This document shows positions 1-8,946 of a DNA stretch of 64,000 nucleotides, one piece after another. The notes beneath the pieces are model-generated. The model did not search any database. It worked only from the letters and a program-made list of their open reading frames with translations, and was not told the DNA's origin. A program made the position numbers and the translations under genes. The stretch comes from UBA11606 sp964504305 (GTDB taxonomy: Bacteria; Actinomycetota; Acidimicrobiia; Acidimicrobiales; Aldehydirespiratoraceae), in contig CAZDEB010000003.1 in assembly GCA_964504305.1 (NCBI GenBank), positions 62,001-126,000 on the forward strand, given 5' to 3'. The first letter of the stretch is position 1. Each line of letters begins with the position of its first letter.

Positions 1-468
1 CGCGAGCGCAAGGTACAGACCCTCGGAGTAAGCAAGCACGAACACGAACGCCGGCGGAAACAGAGCCAATGTGCGCACGGCGCGGTGCGCGACTTTCGGA
101 TCGTTGGTTTCTTGCATCGCCAACCGGTACAGCAACAGCGCGGCGATCAGCGAAGCAACGTTGGCCAGCAGGATCAGCGCTAGCTCGGACCCGCCGACGA
201 ACCAACCTATCCATCGTCCCAGAAGGGGGAACAGAGGGAAGAAGCGCACCGCAGGGTCGGCGGCGTCGGCATAGCCGTGGTCGGCGATGCGTTGATACCA
301 GGTGCCATCCCACGCCAGAAGTCCGTCCGACAGCGGGGTGAATGCCGGCGGAGGTTCGAGCCGTTCGAGGATTGCGTCGGTGACTATGAACGCGGCGGCC
401 ACGTAGAGCCGAGCCTCGAGCCAGGTAGCGATGGCGACGCGATACGAACGCCGAGCCTGATCGTTCAT
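1..468 (-). CDS. PIG-V-like membrane mannosyltransferase, partial (C-terminus outside window)
   Basis: The first 156 codons are present and the gene runs off the left edge of the window. The start is ATG at 468, and its ATGA overlaps the stop of the upstream gene by 4 bases, so the two are translationally coupled. The product begins MNDQARRSYRVAIATWLEAR and soon has the luminal-loop pattern LLAWDGTWYQRIADHGY, followed by FFPLFPLLGR. This aspartate/tryptophan loop after the first membrane helix is typical of bacterial PIG-V-like GT-C mannosyltransferases, which use a polyprenyl-phosphate sugar donor outside the membrane. At least two further hydrophobic helices follow. The family is inferred from the motif, and the acceptor is unknown. 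Confidence 0.8.
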   Translation of the reverse strand, partial: MNDQARRSYRVAIATWLEARLYVAAAFIVTDAILERLEPPPAFTPLSDGLLAWDGTWYQRIADHGYADAADPAVRFFPLFPLLGRWIGWFVGGSELALILLANVASLIAALLLYRLAMQETNDPKVAHRAVRTLALFPPAFVFVLAYSEGLYLALA

Positions 469-2012
469 CGCGGTGAGTACCGGGTCGCGTACATGCCCTC
501 GAAGAGCTCTTGAAGCCCGACGACCGCCTCACTCGTACGAACGGCGGCCAATTGGCCGTTGATGACTCCGCACGAATAATCGATGCCGCGATAGCCGACT
601 CCGCTCACAAACCAGATTGATCCCGAGCCGGCATCGTGGTCGGCTTGGTTGGCGAATTCGACCGGATCGACTGATGCAACTTGGTCGAGATAATCCCGCC
701 AGTCGACGGTCTGACCGTCGCCGGACGGAAACGCTCGCCGAGCGGTCGCCGCGGCTGCTTCGTCCAGGTAGTGCACCGTGGCCGGGCCGACCTGATCGGG
801 ACAAAACAGGATGAGGTCGTTGGCGGCGACCCGGGCGTTTATGGCGGTGGCTACTTCTTGGCCTTGGGACCGAGTGCGACGGGCCTCGTCGGCACTGATT
901 GCCAACCCCAGTACCACCAGCAAAGAGAGGGCTACCACCCGTGCGGTGGGGCTCAACACCGCTACTCCTCGTCCGGCCATCAACAACACAAAGGGCACGG
1001 CAATGCCGGCGTAACGCGCTTCGAAGGCCCCACCGGTGACGATTGCGGTCGCCGCGCCCAACCCGAGGGCACCGACTGTGATGGCGGCCCACGGTCGCAT
1101 CGAGGCGGCGATTGTGCTCCGAATCTCGATCGTGCGGTCTTGGGCTACTCCGACCGCGAGTGCACCAAGCAGAGCAAAAAAGGCCAACAAGATCCCAAGC
1201 GTTTCGCCTTCGAACCGGTTGTTTCCGCCGATGCCTTGCAAGGTCTCGACGAAGACCTCGGTGGGACGGGCCCGTTTGGCCCACGGTGTTCCGGTGTGGG
1301 CCAGTTGATCAACAAAGACCGGGACCCACACGATGAAGGTGGCGGCGCCGGCCGCCGCGGCGACCAGAATCGAGCGGGCGGTTCGCCGTTGGTCAGCGGG
1401 CTTGCGCCAGCCCGCGGCCGCTACTAGGACAAGCCCGGCGGCCACTAGATAAAACGTCCAGTAGTGAGTGTGCACGAGCGCGGCGGTGACAACCGAAACG
1501 CCGACAAGGCGAGCCGCGGTCGGCCGCCGCCACGCCGAGTCGACCAACCACCATGCGGCGGCAACCAAGAAAACGACGAGCGCGTACATTCGTGTCTCGG
1601 TTGAGTATCGGATCAGGTACGGAGACGTCGCCGCCAGCAGCAGCGTGCAAATCGTGGTCGGTCGCCCGTAGCGCCGGGTCGCGAGCCAGAGCACGGGCAG
1701 TGTCAAGACCCCCAGAACCCCTGACAGGGCCCGCACTGCGTGGTCGCCGGTCCCGAATATGGTGGTCCAGTCGTCGAGGAGGACGTAGTACAACCCCGGA
1801 TGGCCGTCCTGTCGTAGTGCATCGCCGAGGCCCATTTGTCCGGTCGCGATATGAACCGACAGCGCCTCATCGAGCCACAGCGGTGATGTCGCCACGAATC
1901 GCAGGACGATCGCGGCGATCATCGCTATGGTGCCGGCGCCGATCAGGGCCCGGCGCTTCAACCCGCTCGACATGAGAGCCGAGTCCGCGTCGGGGTCGGC
2001 GGGCGAAGTCAT
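465..2012 (-). CDS. GT-C (family 39-like) integral membrane glycosyltransferase
   Basis: 515 aa from ATG 2012. An in-frame extension to 2123 exists, but a TAGGGT -10 element 7 bases before 2012 favours the shorter form. After the first helix comes PLWLDEALSVHIA, the acidic LDEA loop of the ArnT/PMT-like GT-C superfamily that transfers sugars from polyprenyl-phosphate donors. Around ten hydrophobic helices follow (roughly residues 20-400), then a soluble C-terminal domain. It overlaps the downstream PIG-V-like gene by 4 bases, so the pair forms an operon for extracytoplasmic mannosyl or other glycosyl transfer. The substrate cannot be told from the sequence. Confidence 0.85.
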   Translation of the reverse strand: MTSPADPDADSALMSSGLKRRALIGAGTIAMIAAIVLRFVATSPLWLDEALSVHIATGQMGLGDALRQDGHPGLYYVLLDDWTTIFGTGDHAVRALSGVLGVLTLPVLWLATRRYGRPTTICTLLLAATSPYLIRYSTETRMYALVVFLVAAAWWLVDSAWRRPTAARLVGVSVVTAALVHTHYWTFYLVAAGLVLVAAAGWRKPADQRRTARSILVAAAAGAATFIVWVPVFVDQLAHTGTPWAKRARPTEVFVETLQGIGGNNRFEGETLGILLAFFALLGALAVGVAQDRTIEIRSTIAASMRPWAAITVGALGLGAATAIVTGGAFEARYAGIAVPFVLLMAGRGVAVLSPTARVVALSLLVVLGLAISADEARRTRSQGQEVATAINARVAANDLILFCPDQVGPATVHYLDEAAAATARRAFPSGDGQTVDWRDYLDQVASVDPVEFANQADHDAGSGSIWFVSGVGYRGIDYSCGVINGQLAAVRTSEAVVGLQELFEGMYATRYSPR

Positions 2013-2019
2013 GAGCGGC

Positions 2020-2025
2020 ACCCTA
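2020..2025 (-). promoter_or_regulatory. -10 element (TAGGGT) for the GT-C gene
   Basis: Read on the minus strand, TAGGGT ends 7 bases before ATG 2012. This is the spacing expected for a leaderless actinobacterial transcript. No convincing -35 is visible. Confidence 0.5.
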
Positions 2026-2090
2026 ACCGTCGCCTCGCGATGAGTGAGGGTCCTTCTACTCCTGGGCACCGTTCGGTTACTGCATCGAAC

Positions 2091-2096
2091 TACCCT
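2091..2096 (+). promoter_or_regulatory. -10 element (TACCCT) for lpdA, leaderless
   Basis: TACCCT lies 7 bases before GTG 2104 but only 1 base before the alternative ATG 2098. If it is the promoter, translation must begin at the GTG. Confidence 0.5.
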
Positions 2097-2103
2097 CATG
2101 CGG

Positions 2104-3468
2104 GTGAGAACACGCATTGTCATTATCGGAGGCGGTCCGGCAGGTCACAGCTGTGCAACCACCGCTGCTCGGCTAGGTGCCGAAGTTGTGGTCATCGAAC
2201 GCGACACGATTGGTGGAGCGGCCCATCTTTGGGACTGTGTGCCGTCAAAGGCCATGATCGCCACCGGCAACGCTCGGTCGTTTCTGCGGCGGTCGCTTCG
2301 TATGGGGCTCAGCGAAGTTGTTTCCGAAGTCGATCTCGACCAACTCCGCGAGCGGCTCCAGAGCATCGAGGCTCGTCTCGAAGCCACTGTTCGCAATCTT
2401 CTGTCGAGCCAACGCGTCGAGTTGGTCGACGGCGTGGGCAGGCTCGACGGGCCCAACACCGTCGTGGCTACCGTGGCCGACGGGTCCGAACGCACCTTCG
2501 AAGCCGACGTGATCGTGCTGGCGACCGGTAGTCGTCCTCGGCTGCCCGAGTGGGCCCCAGTCGACGGCGATCGGGTCATGTCGACCCGCGACGCCTACCC
2601 GCCGAAGTCGTTGCCGAACCACGTTGTGGTTGTTGGTTCGGGCGTAACCGGGGTCGAGTTCGTGCACATGTTCGAATCGATGGGCGCCGACGTAACTTTG
2701 GTGGTCAGCCGCCAGCAAGTCCTGCCCCAAAAAGATGCCGAGGTCGCGGCCGCGCTCGAAGAGGATTTTCTTCGTCGCGGCGTGCGTCTTCTCAAGGGGG
2801 CCAAGGCGACGGCAATCGAGCGCGACGGCGACGACGTTGTTGTTTCCTGCGACGACGGCCGCGTGGCGCGCGGCTCGCACGCGCTTCTCGCCATCGGCTC
2901 GATTCCCAATTCGGACCTGCTCAACTTGCAAAGTGCCGGCGTCGAAATCGACCACGGTTACGTACCGGTCGACGACAAGATGCGATCCAGCGTTGCCCAT
3001 ATCTACGCGGCCGGCGACCTATCGGGTCGGCTGCCGCTGTCGTCGGTGGCCTCGATGCAGGGTCGCAAGATCGCCGAACACGCGATGGGCATCTACTCCC
3101 ACACGCGGTCCCGCAAGATCGATTACGACAAGGCGGCGTCGGCCATATTCACCGAGCCCGAGATCGCCGACGTCGGACTGGCCGAAGCCGACGCGTTTGC
3201 CATGGGACGCAAGGTGAGGGTCACCAAGGTGCCGTTCGCCACTCATGCCAAAGCACTGATCAACGACGATCCTCGTGGTTTCGTCAAGATCGTGTCGGAC
3301 CCCGCAACGGGGGTGGTCTTGGGGGGTTCGATCGTTGGGCGTCATGCGGCCGAACTCATCTCGATCTTGGCGATCGCGGTAACCAACGGTTTGTCGGTCA
3401 CCGATATCCACGAGAGTCTTCTGGTCCACCCGACGTTGGCCGAAGCTCTCGCCGAAGCCGCCGAGTAG
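2104..3468 (+). CDS. lpdA: NAD(P)H quinone reductase LpdA (one-cysteine lipoamide-dehydrogenase homologue)
   Basis: 454 aa flavoprotein of the class I pyridine nucleotide-disulfide oxidoreductase family. An N-terminal FAD Rossmann motif (IIGGGPAGH), a central NAD(P) motif (VVGSGVTGVEF) and a C-terminal dimerisation domain ending in HPTLAE are visible. Canonical enzymes have two redox cysteines (GGxCxxxxC). Here the segment is GGAAHLWDC, so the first cysteine is Ala40 and only Cys45 remains. Mycobacterial LpdA (Rv3303c) has the same replacement and acts as a quinone reductase, so lipoamide dehydrogenase activity is not expected. GTG 2104 is preferred from the promoter position. It is transcribed divergently from the GT-C gene. 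Confidence 0.88.
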   Translation: MRTRIVIIGGGPAGHSCATTAARLGAEVVVIERDTIGGAAHLWDCVPSKAMIATGNARSFLRRSLRMGLSEVVSEVDLDQLRERLQSIEARLEATVRNLLSSQRVELVDGVGRLDGPNTVVATVADGSERTFEADVIVLATGSRPRLPEWAPVDGDRVMSTRDAYPPKSLPNHVVVVGSGVTGVEFVHMFESMGADVTLVVSRQQVLPQKDAEVAAALEEDFLRRGVRLLKGAKATAIERDGDDVVVSCDDGRVARGSHALLAIGSIPNSDLLNLQSAGVEIDHGYVPVDDKMRSSVAHIYAAGDLSGRLPLSSVASMQGRKIAEHAMGIYSHTRSRKIDYDKAASAIFTEPEIADVGLAEADAFAMGRKVRVTKVPFATHAKALINDDPRGFVKIVSDPATGVVLGGSIVGRHAAELISILAIAVTNGLSVTDIHESLLVHPTLAEALAEAAE

Positions 3469-3471
3469 CGC

Positions 3472-5214
3472 CTACTCGATAACTGCGAGAACGTCTCCGC
3501 CGCCAACGGAGTCCCCTTCGCCGACTCGAACCTCGGTCACTGTCCCGGCCTTTTCGGCGGCGACGTTGTTTTCCATCTTCATGGCTTCGAGCACGACTAT
3601 TGGGTCGCCCACGTCGACGGTATCGCCGATGCTGACGTTGACTTTGACAATCGTTCCTTGCATCGGTGCGGTGACGTCGCCGCTGCCGCTGGCGCCAGAT
3701 CCGCCGCCCGCAGCGCCGCGTCGGGCTCTCCCTGCGGAGGGTGCGGGTGCGGTCTCAGGCACCCACATCGACACGCTGAAGCGCTTACCGTTCACCTCGA
3801 CGTCGAGATCACGTTTGACCTTCGGTTCTTCGTCTTGTTCGGACGGGCCGGCCGTTGGGGTCGACACATCGCTGAGATCGAGAGATTCCTCGACCCACTT
3901 GGTGGAATGGGCCATGTTCTGGAAATCAGGATGTTCAAGGATCGCAATGTCGGCCGGAATCGTAGTTGCGACCCCTTCGATCTCGAGTTCGCCGAGGGCT
4001 CGAAGCGCTCGGGAAATAGCGGTCTGGCGATCGTGTCCCCACACGATCAGCTTGCCTACGAGGTTGTCGTAGAACTGGCTGATCTCGTCACCGGACTCGT
4101 AGCCGGTGTCGAACCGGGTCCCGAAACCGTCGGGTGCGCTGAGCTTGGTGATGGGCCCGGGTGACGGCAGAAAGGCTCCGCCGGCCGGGTCCTCGGCATT
4201 GATGCGGATCTCGATTGAGTGGCCCCTGATTTCGATGTCGTCTTGGGTAAACGGCAGCGGTTCGCCACTGGCAACACGGAGTTGTTGTTCTACGAGATCG
4301 ATTCCGGTGATGAGTTCGGTGGCCGGATGTTCGACCTGTAGCCGGGTATTCATCTCGAGATAGTGAAAACCGTTGTCTTCGTAGAGGAACTCGACGGTGC
4401 CGGCGTTGACGTAATTGCACCCTTTGGCGACGGCCACCGCGGCTTCGCCCATGCGGGCGATGATGTCGTCGGCGATACCTGCCGCGGGCGCTTCTTCGAT
4501 CAGTTTCTGATGACGTCGTTGCGCCGAGCAGTCGCGGGTCCCCAAGTACACGCAGTTGCCGTGGGTATCGGCAAGTATTTGAACCTCGACGTGGCGAGGG
4601 TTGGTCAGGTAGCGCTCCATGTAGCACTCGTCGCGGCCAAAATAGCTGAGCGCTTCGCGCTGAGCGGACGCTAGTTGGTCGGCGGCTTCGTCGGCGTTAC
4701 GCACCACCTTCATGCCCCGGCCGCCGCCGCCGTAAGCGGCTTTGATGGCTATCGGCCAACCGTTCTTGTCGCCGAACTCGATGATCTCTGAAGGATCGGC
4801 GAGGATCTTGGTGCTGCCAGGAACGCCATGTACGTCGACTTTCTCCGCTGCTTCTCTCGCCGAAATCTTGTCGCCCATCACGTCGATGGCTTCGGGCGCT
4901 GGTCCTATGAAGGTCACGCCTCTATCGGTGATCGAGCGGGCGAAGTCGGCGTTTTCGGAGAAGAAACCGTAGCCGGGGTGCACGGCATCGGCCCCTGATC
5001 GTTCGATGGCATCGATGATTGCATCGGTGTTGAGATAAGAGTCAGCGGCGGTTTGTCCGCCGAGGGCGTAGGCCTCGTCGGCGAGACGGACATGCAACGC
5101 GTTGCGGTCGAGTTCGCTGTAGACCGCGACCGACGCGACTCCCAGCTCGCGACAAGCACGAATGACACGGACGGCGATCTCGCCACGGTTGGCAATCAAA
5201 ACTTTGTTGAACAC
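3472..5214 (-). CDS. Acyl-CoA carboxylase alpha subunit (biotin carboxylase + biotin carrier domain)
   Basis: 580 aa, GTG start. The N-terminal biotin carboxylase begins FNKVLIANRGEIAVRVIRAC. It carries the glycine-rich ATP-grasp loop (AAYGGGGRGMK, about residues 158-168) and catalytic-core residues in EMNTRLQVEHPATE. A charged, glycine/serine-rich linker leads to a C-terminal biotinyl domain with the lysine site EAMKMEN. This is the AccA3/AccA2-type fused subunit of actinobacterial acetyl-/propionyl-CoA carboxylases, which partners a separate carboxyltransferase not in this window. Biotin ligase is divergent with only 18 bases between start codons. It converges on lpdA with a 3-base gap. Confidence 0.95.
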   Translation of the reverse strand: MFNKVLIANRGEIAVRVIRACRELGVASVAVYSELDRNALHVRLADEAYALGGQTAADSYLNTDAIIDAIERSGADAVHPGYGFFSENADFARSITDRGVTFIGPAPEAIDVMGDKISAREAAEKVDVHGVPGSTKILADPSEIIEFGDKNGWPIAIKAAYGGGGRGMKVVRNADEAADQLASAQREALSYFGRDECYMERYLTNPRHVEVQILADTHGNCVYLGTRDCSAQRRHQKLIEEAPAAGIADDIIARMGEAAVAVAKGCNYVNAGTVEFLYEDNGFHYLEMNTRLQVEHPATELITGIDLVEQQLRVASGEPLPFTQDDIEIRGHSIEIRINAEDPAGGAFLPSPGPITKLSAPDGFGTRFDTGYESGDEISQFYDNLVGKLIVWGHDRQTAISRALRALGELEIEGVATTIPADIAILEHPDFQNMAHSTKWVEESLDLSDVSTPTAGPSEQDEEPKVKRDLDVEVNGKRFSVSMWVPETAPAPSAGRARRGAAGGGSGASGSGDVTAPMQGTIVKVNVSIGDTVDVGDPIVVLEAMKMENNVAAEKAGTVTEVRVGEGDSVGGGDVLAVIE

Positions 5215-5232
5215 GTGCTATTGACTAGTCCA

Positions 5233-6009
5233 ATGACACCCCTCAATGCGACACCTGAGCCCAATATGTTTGCCTCGAGCCGGATCGCGGCCGTGTCGGC
5301 GGGGTTCGAATCGTTCACCCATCTGATCGCCACGACGTCGACAAATGTCGTTCTGGGCGAACAAGCCCGTGACGGCAACACGGCTCCGGCGGTGTTGGTG
5401 ACCGACCATCAAACTGAGGGCCGGGGCCGGATGGGGCGCGTGTGGCAAGACGATCCGGGCGCCCAGCTGTTGGTCAGCTTCAGGTTCGCGGCCGATCCGG
5501 CATCGGCGAGTGAGTTGGCCAGCTCGGTCGGCATTGCTGCTCACGAGGCCGCTCAGGAGGTGCTGGCGGTGAACGTGGGTATGAAGTGGCCAAACGACCT
5601 CGTCGTTGTCGACGGTCCGGCGCCGGGAAAGTTGGCCGGCTTGCTGGCGGAGTACATCTCTGGTCCTCCCGACACCGTCATTGTGGGAATCGGTCTCAAC
5701 GTCTCGGCCATCTCGGTGCCGGGCGCGACGTCTTTGGCCGAGTCGGGGTCGGTCGCGACGCGTGACGAAGTGCTGGCCAAAATGATCGACGCGCTCGCCG
5801 TGCTTCGAGACGCCGGATCGTCGATCCGCCGAGAACTGGTGAGCCGGTCGGCCACGATCGGCACCGACGTGCGAGTCGAACGCCACCGTGACGAACTTGT
5901 TGGTCGCGCCGTGGGGATCGACGAGTCGGGTTGCTTGTTGGTTGATGACGGAACCGAAGTCCACGTCGTGAGAGTTGGCGACATAGTCCACCTCCGGTCC
6001 GTTCCCTGA
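5233..6009 (+). CDS. birA: Biotin--[biotin carboxyl-carrier-protein] ligase
   Basis: 258 aa from ATG 5233; ATG 5266 is an alternative. The catalytic biotinyl-ligase domain shows the adenylate-binding segment EGRGRMGRVW and the core motif MKWPNDL. A C-terminal SH3-like region follows (GRAVGIDESGCLLVDDG). There is no N-terminal helix-turn-helix, so it is the group I (monofunctional) type without repressor function. Its neighbour encodes its substrate, the biotinyl domain of the carboxylase alpha subunit. The 18-base divergent spacer means the two promoters must overlap or lie within each other's coding sequence. Confidence 0.93.
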   Translation: MTPLNATPEPNMFASSRIAAVSAGFESFTHLIATTSTNVVLGEQARDGNTAPAVLVTDHQTEGRGRMGRVWQDDPGAQLLVSFRFAADPASASELASSVGIAAHEAAQEVLAVNVGMKWPNDLVVVDGPAPGKLAGLLAEYISGPPDTVIVGIGLNVSAISVPGATSLAESGSVATRDEVLAKMIDALAVLRDAGSSIRRELVSRSATIGTDVRVERHRDELVGRAVGIDESGCLLVDDGTEVHVVRVGDIVHLRSVP

Positions 6010-6033
6010 TACCGGCTTGGGCTTACAGCCGAC

Positions 6034-6039
6034 TACCAT
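6034..6039 (+). promoter_or_regulatory. -10 element (TACCAT) for the LCP gene
   Basis: TACCAT ends 8 bases before GTG 6048, consistent with a leaderless or near-leaderless transcript starting at that codon. Confidence 0.4.
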
Positions 6040-6047
6040 CCGGCGCG

Positions 6048-7589
6048 GTGCCTGGCGAAGGAAAAGTGATCCTGAGACGAACGTGGCCGCAACGCCTCGT
6101 GATCGTCGCGTGCGTCGGACTTGTTGCCGCGGCCCTCAGCGCATCGTGGTTCGTTAGCAATCTCTACGTTGGTGTCGCTGAGATCGGCCGCATCGAGTTC
6201 CCAGGGGACTTGTTGGTCACCGAAACCCCGCCCACCGAACCGGTGAATTTTCTAGTGATCGGCATTGACAGCGCCGAGGGCATCGATGCCGACGACCCGA
6301 TCCACATCGGGCGCAAGATCGATCCTCGTGGCACCCACAACGCCGATAGCATCTCGATAGTGAGACTCGACCCGGTCTCCGGCAAGGCGTGGGTTTTGTC
6401 GATACCGCGCGACTTGCTTGTCGATATCCCGGGCTCAGACTCGTGGAAGATCAACGCTTCTTCTCTCATCGGCGGAGCGCCGAAGTTGGTCGAAACGATC
6501 AACCAAACTTTCGATCTTCAGATCAACCACTACGTACAGCTCGACTTTCTTGCGTTTCGTGATGTGGTTGATCAGCTCGATGGTGTTCCAGTTTGGTTTT
6601 CCAATCCGGCCAAGGACGAAGCGGTGGGCCTCGATGTTCCCGTCGCCGGGTGTCGAGTCATGTCCGGCGCCGACGCGTTGAGCTACGTGCGATCCCGTCA
6701 CTACAAAGAGTTCGTCGATGGCCAATGGGTGAGCGTCGGTTTGGCTGACGACCTGGGTCGGATCGAGCGACAACAAGCCTTCGTGGTCTTGACGATCGAG
6801 CGGGCGATCGCCCGCGGCGCTCGTAACCCGACCACGCTGGCCTCGCTGATCAGCGCTGGCGCCGAAAGCGTCGTCCTGGATCAAGGTCTCACCCCCGCGG
6901 AGTTGGTCGACTTGTCGGCAACGTTTGCTGACTTCGACCCAGACTCCCTTGCTCGATTTTCGTTGCAAACCGTCCCCTTCTACGACGACCGCCCGGGCCG
7001 TGGGGATGTGCAGTTGTTGGTCGCGGGCGCCAACGACGAAGTGCTCAATGTTTTCCGGGGTGTCGCCGACGGGCTGGCACTACGTGATGTGCGCTTCGCG
7101 ATTGCCGGCAACGACCCCGAACAGCTCTCCGGGGATGCCGAGTTGTTGTTGTCGCTGGGATTCGACCTGACCGGCGAGCAACTCACTGTGTCGAACCTGG
7201 CCCAAAGTGTGATCGCCTATCCGCCCGGTCAGAGGCCTCAGGCCGAGGTGCTGGCCCGCTACATCATCCCGGTCCCGGCCCTTGTCGAAGATCCGTTGTC
7301 CACCGAAATGACACTTTTCTTGGGTGACAACCACGAAGCGGTTTCGTACTTCTACCCTCAAGACGTGAGCGACGTCGAGGCCGCGGTGGCCGCGTTCGGG
7401 GCCGTTACGGTGCCGACCCCTCAGACCGTCGCAACAGTCGCGTCAACCTCGTCGCTCGCACCAACGGACACGATCGCCGCTACCACGACCAGCGCGGCCC
7501 CAGTCAGCGCAGCCCAAACCCCAACTACGGCGGCGCCCACGACCACCGCGGCGATCGGTCGGGCGCCCGAAGGCGAGTCCTGCGGCTGA
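6048..7589 (+). CDS. LytR-CpsA-Psr (LCP) family glycopolymer-peptidoglycan ligase
   Basis: 513 aa from GTG 6048. GTG 6066, with AAGGA just upstream, is a possible alternative start. A single membrane anchor (about residues 12-32) is followed by the LCP catalytic domain, with NFLVIGIDS, the arginine/aspartate-rich core NADSISIVRLD, IPRDLLVDIPG and INASSLIGG, and a later conserved YVRSRHY. LCP enzymes transfer undecaprenyl-pyrophosphate-linked polymers to peptidoglycan outside the membrane. The C-terminal 50 residues are threonine/alanine/proline rich, a typical cell-wall linker. It stands at the head of the polysaccharide region, consistent with attaching the polymer made by the downstream genes. 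Confidence 0.92.
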   Translation: MPGEGKVILRRTWPQRLVIVACVGLVAAALSASWFVSNLYVGVAEIGRIEFPGDLLVTETPPTEPVNFLVIGIDSAEGIDADDPIHIGRKIDPRGTHNADSISIVRLDPVSGKAWVLSIPRDLLVDIPGSDSWKINASSLIGGAPKLVETINQTFDLQINHYVQLDFLAFRDVVDQLDGVPVWFSNPAKDEAVGLDVPVAGCRVMSGADALSYVRSRHYKEFVDGQWVSVGLADDLGRIERQQAFVVLTIERAIARGARNPTTLASLISAGAESVVLDQGLTPAELVDLSATFADFDPDSLARFSLQTVPFYDDRPGRGDVQLLVAGANDEVLNVFRGVADGLALRDVRFAIAGNDPEQLSGDAELLLSLGFDLTGEQLTVSNLAQSVIAYPPGQRPQAEVLARYIIPVPALVEDPLSTEMTLFLGDNHEAVSYFYPQDVSDVEAAVAAFGAVTVPTPQTVATVASTSSLAPTDTIAATTTSAAPVSAAQTPTTAAPTTTAAIGRAPEGESCG

Positions 7590-7674
7590 CCGTGGCCGGA
7601 AAGTCGAACTCTAGACTCATGGCACTAGTCGATCTGCCGACACGGAAACAGATCGTTCTCTGGGAGCTCTAGAC

Positions 7675-8946
7675 ATGATAAATACCATCGCCGTTATCGG
7701 CACGGGCTACGTAGGCCTCACGACCGGTGCGTGCTTCGCCAAACTCGGCCACCGAGTTATCTGCGCCGATATCGTTCCCGAGAAAGTCGAGCGCCTGCAA
7801 CGCGGCGAGATCCCGATACACGAAGCGGGTCTGGCCGAGATCGTTCGCGATGGGATCGACCAGGGCAACCTGACCTTCGTCCTCGGATCCGAGAACGCGG
7901 TTGCCGAAGCAGACTTTGTGTATCTGTGTGTGCCCACCCCTCAGTCAGCCGACGGATCAGCGGACTTGAGCTACCTGCAAGCGGCGGCCTCAGAAATCAG
8001 CACCAACCTGCAAGCCGGCACCGTTGTGGTCAACAAGTCGACGGTGCCGGTCGGATCGACCCTTCTTGTCGAACAGGCGCTGGGACGATCCGATATCCCC
8101 GTTGTCTCTAACCCTGAGTTCTTACGCGAAGGCACCGCGGTCGACGACTTTCTCAACCCCGACCGGGTCGTTATCGGCGCCGACGATCAGGCCGCCGCTG
8201 GTCGAGTAGCCGCGTTATACCTCGGAGTCCGGGCGCCGATAATGGTCACCGATCCGGCATCGGCGGAAACGTGCAAGTACGCCGCCAACGCGTTTCTGGC
8301 GACGAAACTGTCGTTCACCAACGCCATCGCCGCGGTATGTGAGGCGGTGGGGGCCGATGTGAACGATGTGCTGCTCGGGATGGGATACGACCACCGGATC
8401 GGGCACGAGTTCCTTCGGCCCGGACCAGGGTGGGGCGGATCTTGTTTCCCCAAGGACAGCAAGGCAATCATCTCGATTGCCGAAGATGCCGGTTACGACT
8501 TCGCACTGATGCGCGGTGTCGTAGCGGCCAACGAGGAGCAGTTCGACCGTGTTGCTCGCAAGGTCGAATCGGTTGTGTCGCTCGACGGCACGAAGATCGC
8601 CGTGCTCGGCCTTGCCTTCAAAGCCGGGACCGACGATGTTCGCGAATCGCCCGCTCTCGAAGTCATCAAACGGCTGATTGCCAAAGGGGCGAAGGTTCGC
8701 GCCTACGACCCCGCGGTGGCCGCAGTCGATATCGAGGGGCTCGAAGTTGTGGCCGACGCCTACGCGGCATGTGAAGAGGCCGAGGCGTTGGTGGTGGCGA
8801 CCGAGTGGGACGATTTCAAATGGCTCGATCTCGACAAGATCAAGTCGTCGATGAGTTCCCACCACGTCATCGATGCCCGGAACTTGCTTGATCGTGGAGC
8901 CCTTCGCCGGCGAGGATTCACCTATCAAGGCGTTGGTCGTTCCTGA
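7675..8946 (+). CDS. ugd: UDP-glucose 6-dehydrogenase
   Basis: 423 aa. Oxidises UDP-glucose twice to UDP-glucuronate with NAD+. The N-terminal Rossmann motif is IGTGYVG (residues 8-14). The catalytic cysteine is Cys257 in GGSCFPKD. The C-terminal UDP-binding domain carries GLAFKAGTDDVRESPA. The start is supported by a GGGAG ribosome-binding site 8 to 9 bases upstream. Its stop overlaps the next start by one base (TGATG), so the product is channelled to the UDP-glucuronate decarboxylase encoded next. Confidence 0.96.
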   Translation: MINTIAVIGTGYVGLTTGACFAKLGHRVICADIVPEKVERLQRGEIPIHEAGLAEIVRDGIDQGNLTFVLGSENAVAEADFVYLCVPTPQSADGSADLSYLQAAASEISTNLQAGTVVVNKSTVPVGSTLLVEQALGRSDIPVVSNPEFLREGTAVDDFLNPDRVVIGADDQAAAGRVAALYLGVRAPIMVTDPASAETCKYAANAFLATKLSFTNAIAAVCEAVGADVNDVLLGMGYDHRIGHEFLRPGPGWGGSCFPKDSKAIISIAEDAGYDFALMRGVVAANEEQFDRVARKVESVVSLDGTKIAVLGLAFKAGTDDVRESPALEVIKRLIAKGAKVRAYDPAVAAVDIEGLEVVADAYAACEEAEALVVATEWDDFKWLDLDKIKSSMSSHHVIDARNLLDRGALRRRGFTYQGVGRS

